From Girardinichthys multiradiatus (taxonomy: Eukaryota > Chordata > Actinopteri > Cyprinodontiformes > Goodeidae), in contig NC_061802.1 of NCBI RefSeq assembly GCF_021462225.1, positions 7,769,859 to 7,833,858 on the forward strand: a stretch of DNA of 64,000 bases, in the 5' to 3' direction. Below are positions 1-10,847 of the stretch, piece by piece (position 1 is the first letter of the stretch; each line of letters begins with the position of its first letter). Position numbers and translations under genes: made by a program. The notes below the pieces were generated by a model. It worked only from the letters and a program-made list of their open reading frames with translations. It did no database searches and was not told the origin of the DNA.

Positions 1-816
1 AAAACTGAGAGTGATTTAATGTGTGGGTTAACGGCAGAGTGAATGTTGGCTTTAATTTCAGTTTAATACTATGTTAAATACTAAGTTTTGTGTCATTCTT
101 GACTTTGTCTCATTGTCTGTCTCTGTTCCACAGCTGTACAAGTAGCCTTAAGCCTAAATCTTTAATGTAATTCTATAATGAAGTACCCGCCACAGCTCTC
201 TGCAGTGATCTCTCTTGACTCCCTGGAGGGTGATTGAAAGACAGAGGGATATAAGCGGTGGTGCAGAAACAGATATAAAACAGATTGGAAGAAAAACAGC
301 AAGGATCCAGTCAATTCTTTTCATGTGCAGAAAAGGAAGGAAATGGACAGATAGAGATGAAAAGATGAAGAAGAAAAGATGCTTGTGTAACACTTGGCCA
401 ATAAAGTGAAGTGGTACCTGGTGAAGAATGGGTTTCTTAATCGTAGAAACTGTTCTTGTAAGCTATTAACAAGCTAATAATTGTAGCACAAACACGTTTT
501 TCTGTCTCTTTTGTAACGTTTTTAAGCTTACTGCCTACTTGAATGGAAATTGGATGTATACAGCCAGACTTGACAGGATAAAATTATCTTGACTGGCAGG
601 TTGATTAAAACTATCCACACACACCATCTGGGGCATTTTGTCTTTCTGTCCAGCTCTTTCTTTGTGTGCTTTGCAGGCTAAATTATTCTGACCAAAAAAT
701 CTGCTGGAGTTATTTCATCAATATTCAGCTCCTATTCGCTTTCGTCTATTCCTCCACTCACATCTCTGTCCCTTGCTCCATCCTTCCCTCCCCACCGCTC
801 CTCTCTCTCTCCCCAG
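1..816. other. lrp8: Intron upstream of the EGF-A exon
   Basis: This is noncoding sequence before the first recognisable exon. No LDLa repeat (Cys-rich, SDE motif) can be read in any frame, so the ligand-binding exons must lie 5' of the window. A pyrimidine-rich tract at about 770-816 ends in CCCCAG and is the splice acceptor of the next exon. Short open frames here have no family features. Confidence 0.7.
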
Positions 817-936
817 GCCTGGACGAGTGTGCAGACAACAACGGTGGCTGCTCCCACATCTGCAGGGACCGGAGAATTGGTTATGAGTGTGACTGCCCCT
901 CCGGATACAAACTCCTGGACAAAAAGACTTGTGGAG
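817..936 (+). CDS. lrp8: lrp8 exon: EGF-A domain
   Basis: The exon has 120 bases, phase 1 at both ends, after a polypyrimidine tract ending in CCCCAG and before the donor GTAAAG. It reads [15 protein letters not shown] and continues to DKKTCGG. All six EGF cysteines are present. The Asx-hydroxylation pattern C-x-D-x4-Y-x-C-x-C is visible as [12 protein letters not shown]. In the LDLR family this module joins the ligand-binding repeats to the propeller part and helps ligand release at endosomal pH. The first codon is split, with its G in the missing upstream exon. The residues resemble LRP8 EGF-A (LNEC...NNGGC). Confidence 0.93.
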
Positions 937-1340
937 GTAAAGAAAATACTAGTGCTTTTATTGAGAAAACCTGGTGACATGCCTGAACTCATCTAGCCAA
1001 AATATCATCAAACTGAACTTTTTTTGTTTAAAAAAGCCTCTCGTTATTTCAATGACTCGGGCTATTATGACCCTGTGCTGATTCTCTTTCTAGAAATTCA
1101 TGCCTGATTCATACCCTTGCTCTTTTAGTGAAATAAAAAATGCATAATCTGAAGAGCAGATTCACTAATCTTCTGTTTCACCTCAACCAGTTGCACGTAA
1201 AATTATTAACCACCACAGCATGCTTGCTGGCAAAATATTCAAACTAGCGGCTGGAACAAATCAAATTAAACATTTTAAATAGCTCAACACATCAAATGTT
1301 ACAGGTGTTTTTTCTAAATTAAGACACAAAATTTTGCTTT
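937..1340. other. Intron, nothing recognised
   Basis: The sequence is AT-rich intronic DNA directly after the EGF-A donor site. I see no open frame with family features and no clear repeat before the Tc1-like relic that follows. Confidence 0.6.
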
Positions 1341-1900
1341 TAATGCTCGAAATTATTCGACCTCTTCATGACACGCATCTTCAATTCTTAGAGTCCACCT
1401 TTCATGGAATGACCTGCTGCAAATGTGATTCACACCAGCTTCTGGCAGTATCCCTAAGGAATCTTAGTCCTCTCCTCACTCCACTTCATTAATATTCTTG
1501 GTTTGTTGGCTGCAAACATGTTTTTCAAATCCCACCAGAGATTAAGTTTTAAATCTGATTTAAAAGAAATATGTTTTAAATCTGCTGACTGTGATGGCCC
1601 TTCTGGTATCTTCTAGTTCTTCTTAAACCAAGCCTTGGTGCACTTTGCGATCATTATTCTGTTTAAGGCCCAGCTTCTGCTTCCTTAGTCAGCATTTTCT
1701 TTAAGAATTTTGACTTAATCCAATTTACCCTCAAAGGGCAGCAGGTTTTTTAGTGCCAGGTGAAACAAAGCAGCCCCAGAGCATTACTGAGTCACCACCA
1801 TGCTTCACTGTAATCATGTCTTTTTCATCTTCATTCCTCCTCCTATATCCAGAAATTTTGTCTGGGTAAGAAATATATAAAGTGTAAATATTACATAATA
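1340..1900 (-). mobile_element. Degenerate Tc1-like transposase relic
   Basis: The minus strand around 1770-1805 reads [15 protein letters not shown], a hallmark block of Tc1 transposases between the first two catalytic aspartates. Flanking minus-strand sequence continues in broken frames, with phrases typical of fish Tc1 relics. No full catalytic triad can be assembled and no terminal repeats were found, so the ends are approximate. It is an inactive fossil in the first intron. Confidence 0.6.
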
Positions 1901-2414
1901 TAACTTTCTGTTCAGCAAAAGACATAAATTAAACAAAGATAAATAATTTCTTGATAGTAAAGACTAGTATTGTCAGAAACAATTTGTTTTTTTCTTTGCT
2001 GATGTAACTGATTGATACGATTTGCCAGATTATCTAGTGCACCTACAGTACATATAAAGAAAGCAAACATGAAAGCCAAACTAAAAACTTCTGTTGTAAG
2101 AGCTTAGATGCTTTCAACCAGATGATTTCGTGTAACCATGTCTTTGAGCAGATAAAGTGGTGCATGGTGAGAGATGGAGCAAAGCATCAGGATCAAGCAT
2201 CAGGAGCACATATAGGCAAGACTTTGAGCTCTGGGAGTTCTCCTGTACAAGCAGAGATGCAACTGATTTATTTCCTTTTTTCTCTGGCTCAATTAAATGA
2301 GTCTGGTCTTATGAGAATCTTTGCTGCTGCTCACAACAGATGACAGAAATGACTCTTGTTTTCAGTCTGTTGTTTCCTTTTGCAACCAAATATTTGTCTT
2401 CAGCTTGCTTCCTA
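1900..2414. other. Intron, nothing recognised
   Basis: This is AT-rich intronic sequence between the Tc1 relic and the 3' end of the Rex1-like LINE. No reading frame here carries a recognisable domain. Confidence 0.5.
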
Positions 2415-2598
2415 CAGAATCAGCTTTATTGCCAAGTTCATACATACAAACAAGGAATTGGACTCCGGTACACTTTGCTCTTTGGTTTTGTTTTTGCATT
2501 ACAGAATATACATATTTACTATGTACAATATATACATATATAATAAAAAGGTGCATTTGCAACATCTGTATGCTGTTGTTCTATACTCTATTGAATGT

Positions 2599-3997
2599 TC
2601 AACAGAGAAACAGCCTGGGGGAAGAAACTGTCTCTGTGGCGGCTGGTTTTAGCAAACAATGCTCTGTAGCGGCGGCCTGAAGGTAATCTCTGAACAGTTT
2701 ATGTGCAGGGTGTGTGGGGTCTGCAGAGATTTTAGCAGCTCTTTTCCTGCCCCTAGACCTGTATAAGTCCTGGATGGAGGAAAGGTCAGCCCTGATTATT
2801 CGTTGCGGTCTGCACCTGTCCAGTTTTGTGGATGAGCCAAACCACACTGAGATGGATGAAGACAGGACAGACTGAATGATGGCAGTGTAGAAGATGACCA
2901 GCAGCTCCTGTGGAAGGTTGAACTTCTTGAGTTGCCTCAGGAAGTACAGTCTCTGCTGGGCCTTCCTACAAACAGTGTCTATGTGCGAGGACCATCTCAG
3001 GTCCTCAGAGATGGTGGTTCCTAAGAACCTGAAGTGGTCCACGGCCGATACAGTGTTGTTGAGGATGGTGAGGGGGTGTATGGGGGTGGTGATCTCCGAA
3101 AGTCCACCACCATTTCCACAGTCTTGAGTGGGTTGAGTTCAAGGTAGTTCTGACTGCACCAGTGGACCAGCCGATCCACCTGCTGTCTGTATACAGACTC
3201 ATCACCGTCCTGGATCAGTCCAATGACAGTGGTGTCGTCTGCAAACTTCAGGAGTTCCACGGACGAGTCCGATGAGGTGCAGTCATCTGTGTACAGAGAG
3301 AAGAGGAGTGGGGATAGAACACACCCCTGGGGGGCACCAGTATTTATTGATCTGGTTCGGGAGAAGATGCTCCCCAGTCTCACCTGCTGCTGTCGGTCCG
3401 TCAGGAAGCTGTTGATCCACTGACAAGTGGATGCTGGGACGTTGAGCTGGGTGAGCTTCTGGTGGAGGATGTCTGGTATGATGGTGTTGAAGGCCGAGCT
3501 GAAGTCTACAAACAGGATCCTGGCGTACGTCCCTGGGTGGTCGAGGTGTTGCAGGATGAAGTGTAGACTTAAGTTAACCGCATCATCTGCCGACCTGTTT
3601 GCTCGGTAAGCAAATTGCAGGGGGTCCAGCAGGGGGCCTGTGATGTCTTTCAGGTGCTTCAACACCAGCCGCTCAAAGGATTTCATGACCAGAGACGTCA
3701 GGGCTACAGGCCTGTAGTCATTTAATCCTAGGATGGCGGTTTTTTGGGCACCGGGATGATAGTGGATTGTCTGAGGCAGGAGGGGACCTCACACTTCTCC
3801 AGTGACTTGTTGAAGATCCTTGTGAAGATCAGAGCGAGTTGATTTGCACAGGCTTTCAGGCATGATGGGGAGACGTTATCAGGTCCTCCAGCTTTCTTTG
3901 TTTTCATGCGGTGAAAGAGCCTGTTTACCTCTTCCTCGGAGATCTTTAGTGCAGGCAGGGGATCTGAAGGTAGGGGGTTGGTTGTTTTACGGGTCAA
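2599..3997 (-). pseudogene. Rex1-like reverse transcriptase, frameshifted
   Basis: Three overlapping minus-strand frames cover the RT: 3997-3728 (fingers, KTKKAGGPDNVSPSCLK), 3686-3021 (palm, FVDFSSAFNTI, TGAPQGCVLSPLLFSLYTDD, KFADDTTVIG) and 3042-2599 (thumb and C-terminus, FRFLGTTISEDLRWSSHID). The catalytic FADD is intact, but each join needs a frame change. The chain is the normal Rex1/CR1-type order. Loss of frame continuity shows it is a pseudogene. Confidence 0.8.
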
Positions 3998-4103
3998 ATT
4001 TGTTCCTGAATGGGATGTGGAGGAGATGGTTTGAGGTGTGAATGGCTTCTTGTCATGTCTGCAGTAGAAGCCATTCAGACGGTTGGCCAGGAGATGACTC
4101 TGT

Positions 4104-5471
4104 TCAGGACGGGTGGGGGGGGCTCCTATAGGCAGTCAGGTTTCTCAGACCGGTCCATACAGCTGAAGTGTCACCAGTAGAAAAGTTGTTCTTAAGCTTA
4201 TTACTGTAGCTTCTCTTAGCTGCTTTGATCTCCTTTGTTAGTTTGTTCCTGGCCTGCCTGTACCGCGCCCAATCTCCACTGCTGTGAGCTTCTTCCTTTT
4301 CCCTGCGCAGATTCCTGAGATGTTGAGTAAACCATGGCTTGTTATTCCCAAAGGTGCAAAAGATCTTGGTCTGCACACACATGTCCTCACAGAAATTGAT
4401 GTATGATGTCACCACATCAGTTAGTTGATTTAAGTCAGTGGCTGAGGTTTCAAAAACAGTCCAGTCTGTGCATTCAAAGCAGGCCTGTAGCATCTGCTTT
4501 GATTCCTCAGTCCACTTCTTAACATTGTGAACCTTGGGTTTGGAAGCTCTTAGTTTCTGTCTGTAGGTTGGGATGAGGTGGATTAGATAATGATCTGAAA
4601 AACCCAGAGCAGCCCTGGTAACAGCATGATATGAGTCCTTTAAAGCTGTGTAACAATGGTCCAGTGTGTTTTTGTCTCTGGTGGGACACTTAATATGCTG
4701 TCTGTATTTGGGGAGTTCATTTGAGAGGTTTGCGCTGTTAAAATCTCCCAGTATTATGATGTAAGAGTCCGTGTATTTTTTCTCCAGGTCTGTAATCAGC
4801 TCAGCAAGATGTTTTTCCGCGGCAGAAGTGCAGCCATGCGGTGGAAAATATGAGCCAATTATTATAAACGAGGAAAACTCTCTTGGTGAATAAAACGGTT
4901 TACAGATTATGGAAAATGACCCCAGATCCGGACTACATGTTTTCCCCAGCCCTTTTATGTCTCTGCACCAACCTTCATTTATATAAAAGCAGATTCCGCC
5001 TCCTCGCCTCTTCCCCGATAGCTCCGCGCTGCGATCCGCTCTGAGCAGCTGGAAGTCCGGCATCAGCAGTGCGCGGTCCGGGATGTTTTCACTCAGCCAT
5101 GTCTCGGTGAAGCAGAGAACCGCTGATCCGCGGAGGTCCGTGTTTTTACCGGTGAGGAGAAGCAGCTCGTCCATCTTGTTGTTTAGAGAGCGGACATTTG
5201 CCAGGTGGATTGAAGGCAGTGGTGTGCGAAGTCCTCTTTTGCGGAGCTTTACCAGCGCGCCAGCACGCTTTCCCCTCCGCCGCTTTCGGCGCAGTGTCCC
5301 GTATAGCGCCGCAGCTCCGCTTGCTAGGAGCTCAGTGAACCTCGGATCAATGAAAGATGGTGAAAAAAATCCCAAGAGAGGACTCTCTGATGTTGAGAGG
5401 TTCCTCTCTACTGAATGACACCACAGTACTGTGGCTCGAAAAACATAAAAACACACAAAATACAAAAACAC
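4104..5471 (-). pseudogene. Rex1-like ORF, endonuclease domain (455 codons)
   Basis: This is the longest open stretch of the LINE. It starts near the element's 5' end and carries an exonuclease-endonuclease-phosphatase fold. Visible motifs are HLANVRSLNNK at the N-terminal strand, CFTETWL (catalytic Glu), LGDFNSAN and the terminal SDHYLIH. The C-terminal part, rich in Lys and Arg (KLTKEIKAAKRSYSNKL), is the linker to the RT. It stops before the RT because of a frame change. The enzyme nicks target DNA to prime reverse transcription. Endonuclease residues look complete, but the polyprotein is broken, so the copy should be dead. Confidence 0.8.
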
Positions 5472-5523
5472 AGAGAGAGCGAAGCTCCGAGGCTGCCATC
5501 GTCGGCGCCATCTTGGTTATACA

Positions 5524-6019
5524 GGCCATATTTTGAAAATGTTACAAGAACATTTAACAAAACCTGTCCTTGATTGTCTCTAACTGGTGATCAGCAGGTC
5601 AAATACAGATTTCAGTCTATAAATGTATCAACAAAAAGCATGCACTTTGATGCACTACTTTGAGTAAGATATAAATGAGATAAAGGTAAGGGAGGTATGC
5701 TTTAATGCATCAATAGGTATAATCTTGTTATCCCTGCAGGTTCCTATAAATTCTAAACTACTGCAGCTTTCAAGGAACCTGAAGCTTTTTTTTCCCTTTC
5801 TTTTACCTGTTTAAGTCTTTACAAAAAAGATCTGAATTTGTCAAAATCAGAATTGGCAAAGTCAGATCTGAAACGACATCTAAAATTGGTGTTGGCCAGG
5901 AAAAGCCTAATCAGTGAATCTCTTATACTTCCTTTACTCATTCTAAAATAGTGGTATCATGATCACTTAATCCATTGTCTATAGTTAGTTCACACCTTTA
6001 TATTACTTATCAAGTTGGT
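5524..6019. other. Intron, nothing recognised
   Basis: AT-rich intronic sequence lies between the LINE 5' end and a possible MITE. No coding or RNA feature was seen. Confidence 0.5.
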
Positions 6020-6574
6020 GTTAAGGTTTGCGAGATATAGGACCCCAGAATGCAGATGAGCAGGCAGCGTGATGGTAAGTGAAAAAGGGTTTAATAACAA
6101 AAAAACTCACTCACTAGGAGGCAGAAACCAAAACAATAAACGCACAGGCAAAACTGACATGGGCAGGCTGGCAAGACAGCCTTGACATGAACAGGAGGAC
6201 ATGAGCTTGAATTGAAAACAAGACGTGAGCATGAAAATGTTTCCGCGACAACTAACTGAACAGGTGTGTATATATGGAGTGAAAACCAGGTGGAGCAAGG
6301 AGACAGATTAACTTTGAGCAGGTGAACCAAATAAACTTAATTGACAGACAGAACAAAAACGGGGCTGCGGCAAAAACAGAAACTCTTGAACACAAACTAA
6401 CAGAAACTAGAAAAAACATGAAGTAAAAGCATAACCAGATCCGAAAACCAAACTTGACAAAACATGAACAAGACGACAAAACTAAAGCATGACCAGGAAA
6501 ATAACAGAAGCATGATTCAAAGTCTAAAAAGGAGAATAATAATAATAAACAAAAGAACGAGTCAAAACCTTAAC
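6020..6574. repeat. Possible nonautonomous DNA transposon (MITE-like)
   Basis: A 10-base inverted match, GTTAAGGTTT at 6020-6029 and AAACCTTAAC at 6565-6574, encloses an A-rich segment. Its composition (many CAAAAC and GAACA words) differs from the flanks. The opening words (GATATAGGACCCCAGAATGC) recall a repeat common in fish genomes. No target-site duplication was resolved and no protein is encoded; the minus-strand frames are low-complexity shadows. The right end might instead lie near 6615. Confidence 0.35.
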
Positions 6575-6782
6575 TGTGAAAAACAAGAAAAAACCAAACA
6601 ACCCCAAATCATAACAGTTGGACAAAGAACAGATTTATTCCCTAAATAATCATAGAAGTAAAGATTTTCTTTAAAAAATGAATTTTCTCATCATAGAGAG
6701 CATGCTTTAATCAGATAAAATATCTTTTGTGTGGAATATTTTACATCGGTTTTACATTCTCTCAATGTTTTCCTTTCCATAG

Positions 6783-6908
6783 ACATAGACGAGTGTGAGA
6801 ACCCAGATGCCTGCAGTCAGATTTGCATCAATTACAAAGGAGATTATAAATGTGAGTGCTATGAAGGCTACGAGATGGACCCTGCCTCAAAGACCTGCAA
6901 AGCTGTGG
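6783..6908 (+). CDS. lrp8: lrp8 exon: calcium-binding EGF-B domain
   Basis: The exon has 126 bases, phase 1 at both ends, between acceptor TTCCATAG and donor GTAAGC. It begins [15 protein letters not shown], so the calcium-binding D-x-D-E start is complete with the split first codon. Six cysteines are in EGF spacing. The hydroxylation consensus C-x-N-x4-Y-x-C-x-C is visible as [12 protein letters not shown]. The ending KTCKAVG leads into the propeller. EGF-B packs against the propeller in LDLR-type receptors. The [13 protein letters not shown] text is a strong LRP8/VLDLR signature. Confidence 0.95.
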
Positions 6909-7949
6909 GTAAGCCATTTGTCACATGCACGCATTCTTACACTCATTCACTAAGGAGCAGACATACACACTGCCACAGATAGATATTCTCACCAAAATCC
7001 ATTCACGATCCCATATATACTTGAGCAAATTCACACATCGAGACTCGGTCTTGTATAAACACCAATTACTCATCCATTCCTGCACCCCTAACTACAATGT
7101 GACATCGTATACTATTCTCACTCAGTGGGACTCTGAAAAGAGAGGGTTGTTTCGTATGCAGGGCCTGCAAACCAATCTGTTCAAAGATAAATATTTGCCA
7201 TCTTTTTCTTTAGTCCACAATAATGGCAAGTTTGCAGCCAGCTGCCTCTGCTTCCCCTGGGGTATCAGTAGAAGGATGTTATGTGGGTAAGGGGTCTGCG
7301 CTCACTGCAGGACACAGGCAGGGTCTGTAACCCTTATTTGCTGGCAAGAGCCTTCTGAGCAGTGTTATGAATAAAAAATATATTCATGAGCTGGACTGAA
7401 TAATGAAACAGATATGTTTCTTTATCATGAAGTAAAGATTCAAATGGGGTTGCTCCGTATAGTTGCAAGCAGGACCAGTTTTGCATCAGGTGAAACGGTA
7501 TAAAGAAATCGCTTTACCATTTGCTTGGAATGTTCACTGTATAATAGGCAAATACAGAACCTTTGGGGGTATATTTCACTGTTATGATAATTAAAACTAT
7601 CAGGTCATTTGTGCTGCTTGTACCACCTAAACAAGAGCATTACCTGCAACATTTTAGATAACAACTTAAGAAACACCACATTTTCTAGATTTTACCTTCA
7701 TGGTTTTGCCATGTGGTCAGCTACAAACATTGTTTAGGCATTAGGATGTTAATATTGGACCTTCTTTCAAAGTTGTAACTTCCTGAAACATAAATTCCTA
7801 TAGTATACACTTAGTGTCCAATCTTTAATAGGGCATGCCTAACATAGGAACTCAAGTCAGACATCTAGACTCAAGTTGCACAAAAATAGACTCAAAATCT
7901 GACTTGGACTCACGCAGAAAAGGAAAAAGAACACAGAAGCACTGATTCA
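6909..7949. other. Intron, nothing recognised
   Basis: This is the start of the 17.4-kb intron. The sequence after the donor is AT-rich with simple CA-type words near 6930-7010. I recognise no element before the 3' region of the L2-like LINE. Confidence 0.5.
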
Positions 7950-10847
7950 GGAGTACTTTCTATGGGAAGGAAAAGTAAATGTTAATGGATGTAGCTCCTT
8001 TAGTCGTTTCATCTAGAAAGAAAGAACAGATAAACTCTGAGCCAGTTTTCAAGGTTAGAGTATGAAAGAGAGCACATACAGTTAGTCACAGTAAAAGCTC
8101 AGTCAGTAGGAGAGAGACAGGGTTAAACACTGAAAGACGTGGCCAAGTGTATCATCAGTAGAAGGTGAGCATTACGTTGTTGCCAGCAGAAGCTTGGACA
8201 GTGCCCCCCTCCATGAAGGTGTCACAGGTAGACACAGAGTCAGGGCAGGTGCAGATCTAGGAAGAGAAAAGAGAGAGAACATAAAGTTAAAAGCTGAAAT
8301 AACAGCAAATAATGCAAAATTGGAGAGTAGTATGAGAATGTAGCAAAGAGAGTGAAAGTGGTCATCATGTTCTCCAGCAGCCTAAGCCTATAGCAGCATA
8401 ACTACAGAGATAGCTCAGGATAAACTAAGCCACTCTAACTATAAGCTTTATCAAAAAGGAAAGTTTTAAGCCTAGCCTTAAAAGTAGACAGGGTGTCTGC
8501 CTCACGGACTAAAGCTGGGAGATGGTTCCACAGGAGAGGAGCCTGATAACTAAAGGATCTGCCTCCCATTCTACTTCTAGAGACTCTAGGAACCACCAGT
8601 AAACCTGCAGTCTGAGAACGAAGTTCTCTGTTAGGAACATATAGAACAATCAGATCTCTGATGTATGATGGAGCTAGATCATTAAGGGCTTTATATGTGA
8701 GGAGGAGAATTTTAAATTCTATTCTGGATTTAACAGGGAGCCAATGAAGGGAAGCTAAGATAGGAGAAATATGATCTCTGTTTTTAATTTTCTTCAGAAC
8801 TGTTGCTGCAGCATTTTGAATCGGCTGAAGGCTTTTAACTGTATTTTGTGGACATCCTGATAGTTAAGAATTACAATAGTCCTGCCTTGAAGTAACAAAT
8901 GCATGGACTAGTTTTTCACTCCTGGATAGGATAATTCTAATTTTGGCAATGTCCCGGAAATGAAAGAAGGAAATCCTAGAAACCTGTTTAATATGGGATT
9001 TAAATGACATGTCTTAGTCAAAAATAACACCAAGGTTTTTTACATTATTACCGGAGGTCAATTTAATGCCATCCAGGTTAAGTGATTGACTAAGCAGTTT
9101 CTTTTTTAAAGACTCCGGTCCAAAGAGGACAACTTTTGTCTTGTCTGAATTTAGAAGCAGAAAATTTAAAGTCATCCAAGTTTTTATATCTTCAAGACAT
9201 ACTTGTAGTCTATCTAACTGGTTGGCCCCATCAGGATTTATGGATAAGTAAAGCTGAGTGTCATCAGTGTAACAGTGAAAATTTATCCCATGCTGCCTGA
9301 TAATTTGACCTATTGGAAGCATATATACAGTAAAGAGAATTGGCCCAAGTACTAAACCTTGTGGTACTCCACAATCAACCCTGGAGTTTAAAGATCAGTC
9401 AGTCAGTCATTTTGTACCGCTTATTCCATAGTGGGTCACGGGGGAGCTGGTGCCTATCTCCAGCAGTCTATGGGCCAGAGGCAGGGTACACCCTGGACAG
9501 GTCGCCAGTCCATCGCAGGGCAACACACAGACAACCATGCACACACTCATACACCTAAGGGCAATTTAGAGTGACCAATTAACCTAACAGGCATGTCTTT
9601 GGACTGTGGGAGGAAGCCGGAGTACCCAGTGAGAACCCACGCATGCACGGGGATAACAACAAACTCCATGCAGAAAGACCCCCAGATGGGAATCGAACCA
9701 AGGACCTTCTTGCTGCAAGGCAACAGCACCGTGCAGCATCGTGCAGAGTTTAAAGATGATTTATCATTTACATGAACAAACTGGAATCTGTCAGACAAAT
9801 AAGATTTAAACCAGCCTAGCGCTGTTCCCCTGATCCCTACAGCATATTCCAGACTTTCTAAAAGAATATTATGATCGACTGTATCAAATGCAGCACTGAG
9901 ATCTAACAGGACCAGTACAGACACAAGTCCATTATCTGAGGCCATAAGAATATCATTAGTGACTTTCAGCAGAGCTGTTTCAGTGCTATGATGAGATCTG
10001 AAGCCTGACTGAAACTCTTCAAACAGGTCATTGCTGTGTAAATGCTCACACATTTGATTGGCAACTATTTTCTCAAGAATTTTAGATAAGAATGGAAGAT
10101 TGGATATAGGTCTCTAATTTTTCAAGTCATCTCGATCAAGTGAAGGTTTCTTAAGCAAAGGTTTAATTACAGCTACCTTAAAAGCCTGTGGTACATATCC
10201 ATTTACTAAAGATAGATTAATCATATCTAAAATGGGGCTGGTAATCAGAGGGAACACTTCCTTAAATAATTTGGTTGGGATTGGGTCTAACATACAAGTT
10301 GAAGGTTTAGATTAAGCTAATATTTCTGATAACTCAGGAAGCTCCACAGGATCAAAACAGTCCAAACACAAATCAGGTTTTACAGTTATTTCCAATGTTG
10401 TCTTACTTGCTGAGGAAGTAATCATCTTCAGGAGTATGTCAAAGATTTTATTTTTAATAGAATCAATTTTATTTAAGAAGAATCCCATAAAGTCATGACT
10501 GCTGAGAGCTAAAGGAATGGATGGCTCAACAGAGCTATGACTCTGTGTAAGTTTAGCAACTGTACTAAAGAGAAACCTAGGATTATTCTTGTTCTCTTCT
10601 ATTAATGATGAGAAATAAGCTGTTCTGGCTTGGTGAAGTGTCTTTTTATACAACAGTAGGCTATTTTTCCAGATTAAGTAGGAATCCTCTAGGTGTGTAG
10701 AGCGCCATTTTCTCTCCAATTTTCTAACATTGTGTTTTAAAGTACGCAGCTCTGAATTAAACCAGGGAGCTAGCCTCCTATGAATAATTACCTTCTTTTT
10801 CAAGGGGGCTGCATTGTCTAATGCATCATGCAGTGCATCCAATTAGA
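7950..10847 (-). mobile_element. L2-like LINE, 5' truncated, split by a SINE
   Basis: Minus-strand frames give an RT linker (10842-10312), the RT palm (10053-9758, QSGFRSHHSTETALLKVTND and LDLSAAFDTVDHN), the YTDDTQLYLS active site (9322-9014) and a broken C-terminal domain down to about 8400. There, degraded text corresponds to the usual LTFKALNDLAPSYI region. About 450 bases of 3' UTR follow. The endonuclease domain is missing, so the copy is truncated near 10847. A SINE sits inside the RT at 9396-9745. Frames are broken in several places. L2 or Maui is my best clade guess. Confidence 0.78.
9396..9745 (-). mobile_element. tRNA-derived SINE inserted in the L2-like LINE
   Basis: A 350-base minus-strand copy is flanked by a perfect 12-base duplication GAGTTTAAAGAT (9384-9395 and 9746-9757). 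The head at the right end is tRNA-like: the strand reads GGTTCGATTCCC as a pol III B box. The tail at the left end is an (ACTG)n run lying directly on the duplication, as expected for target-primed insertion. The host LINE frame (KSSLNS) is interrupted exactly here, so the SINE is younger than the LINE. Related copies lie at 17620, 29560 and 44401. Confidence 0.85.

Larger units (their letters stand above)
2415..5523 (-). mobile_element. Rex1/Babar-like LINE retrotransposon, near full length, inactive
   Basis: The element lies antisense to lrp8. Read on the minus strand it has a 5' leader containing AAGATGGCGCC (about 5505), an apurinic-type endonuclease frame (5471-4104), reverse transcriptase pieces (3997-2599) and a 3' region ending near 2415. 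The RT text FVDFSSAFNTIIPD and the phrase FADDTTVIG identify a Jockey/CR1-group RT. The DNA for SSAFNT closely resembles the conserved stretch long used to recognise Rex1 in teleosts (from memory). The RT frame is broken by at least three frame changes (reading frames starting at 3997, 3686 and 3042 differ). I could not define a target-site duplication. The L2/CR1 neighbourhood is the alternative family name. Confidence 0.8.

Noticed and set aside
120..235. A possible LDLa or variant exon after TTCCACAG at 127-134
   Set aside because: The acceptor-like site is followed by a stop in the first codons, and no Cys-rich or furin-site coding text follows in any frame.
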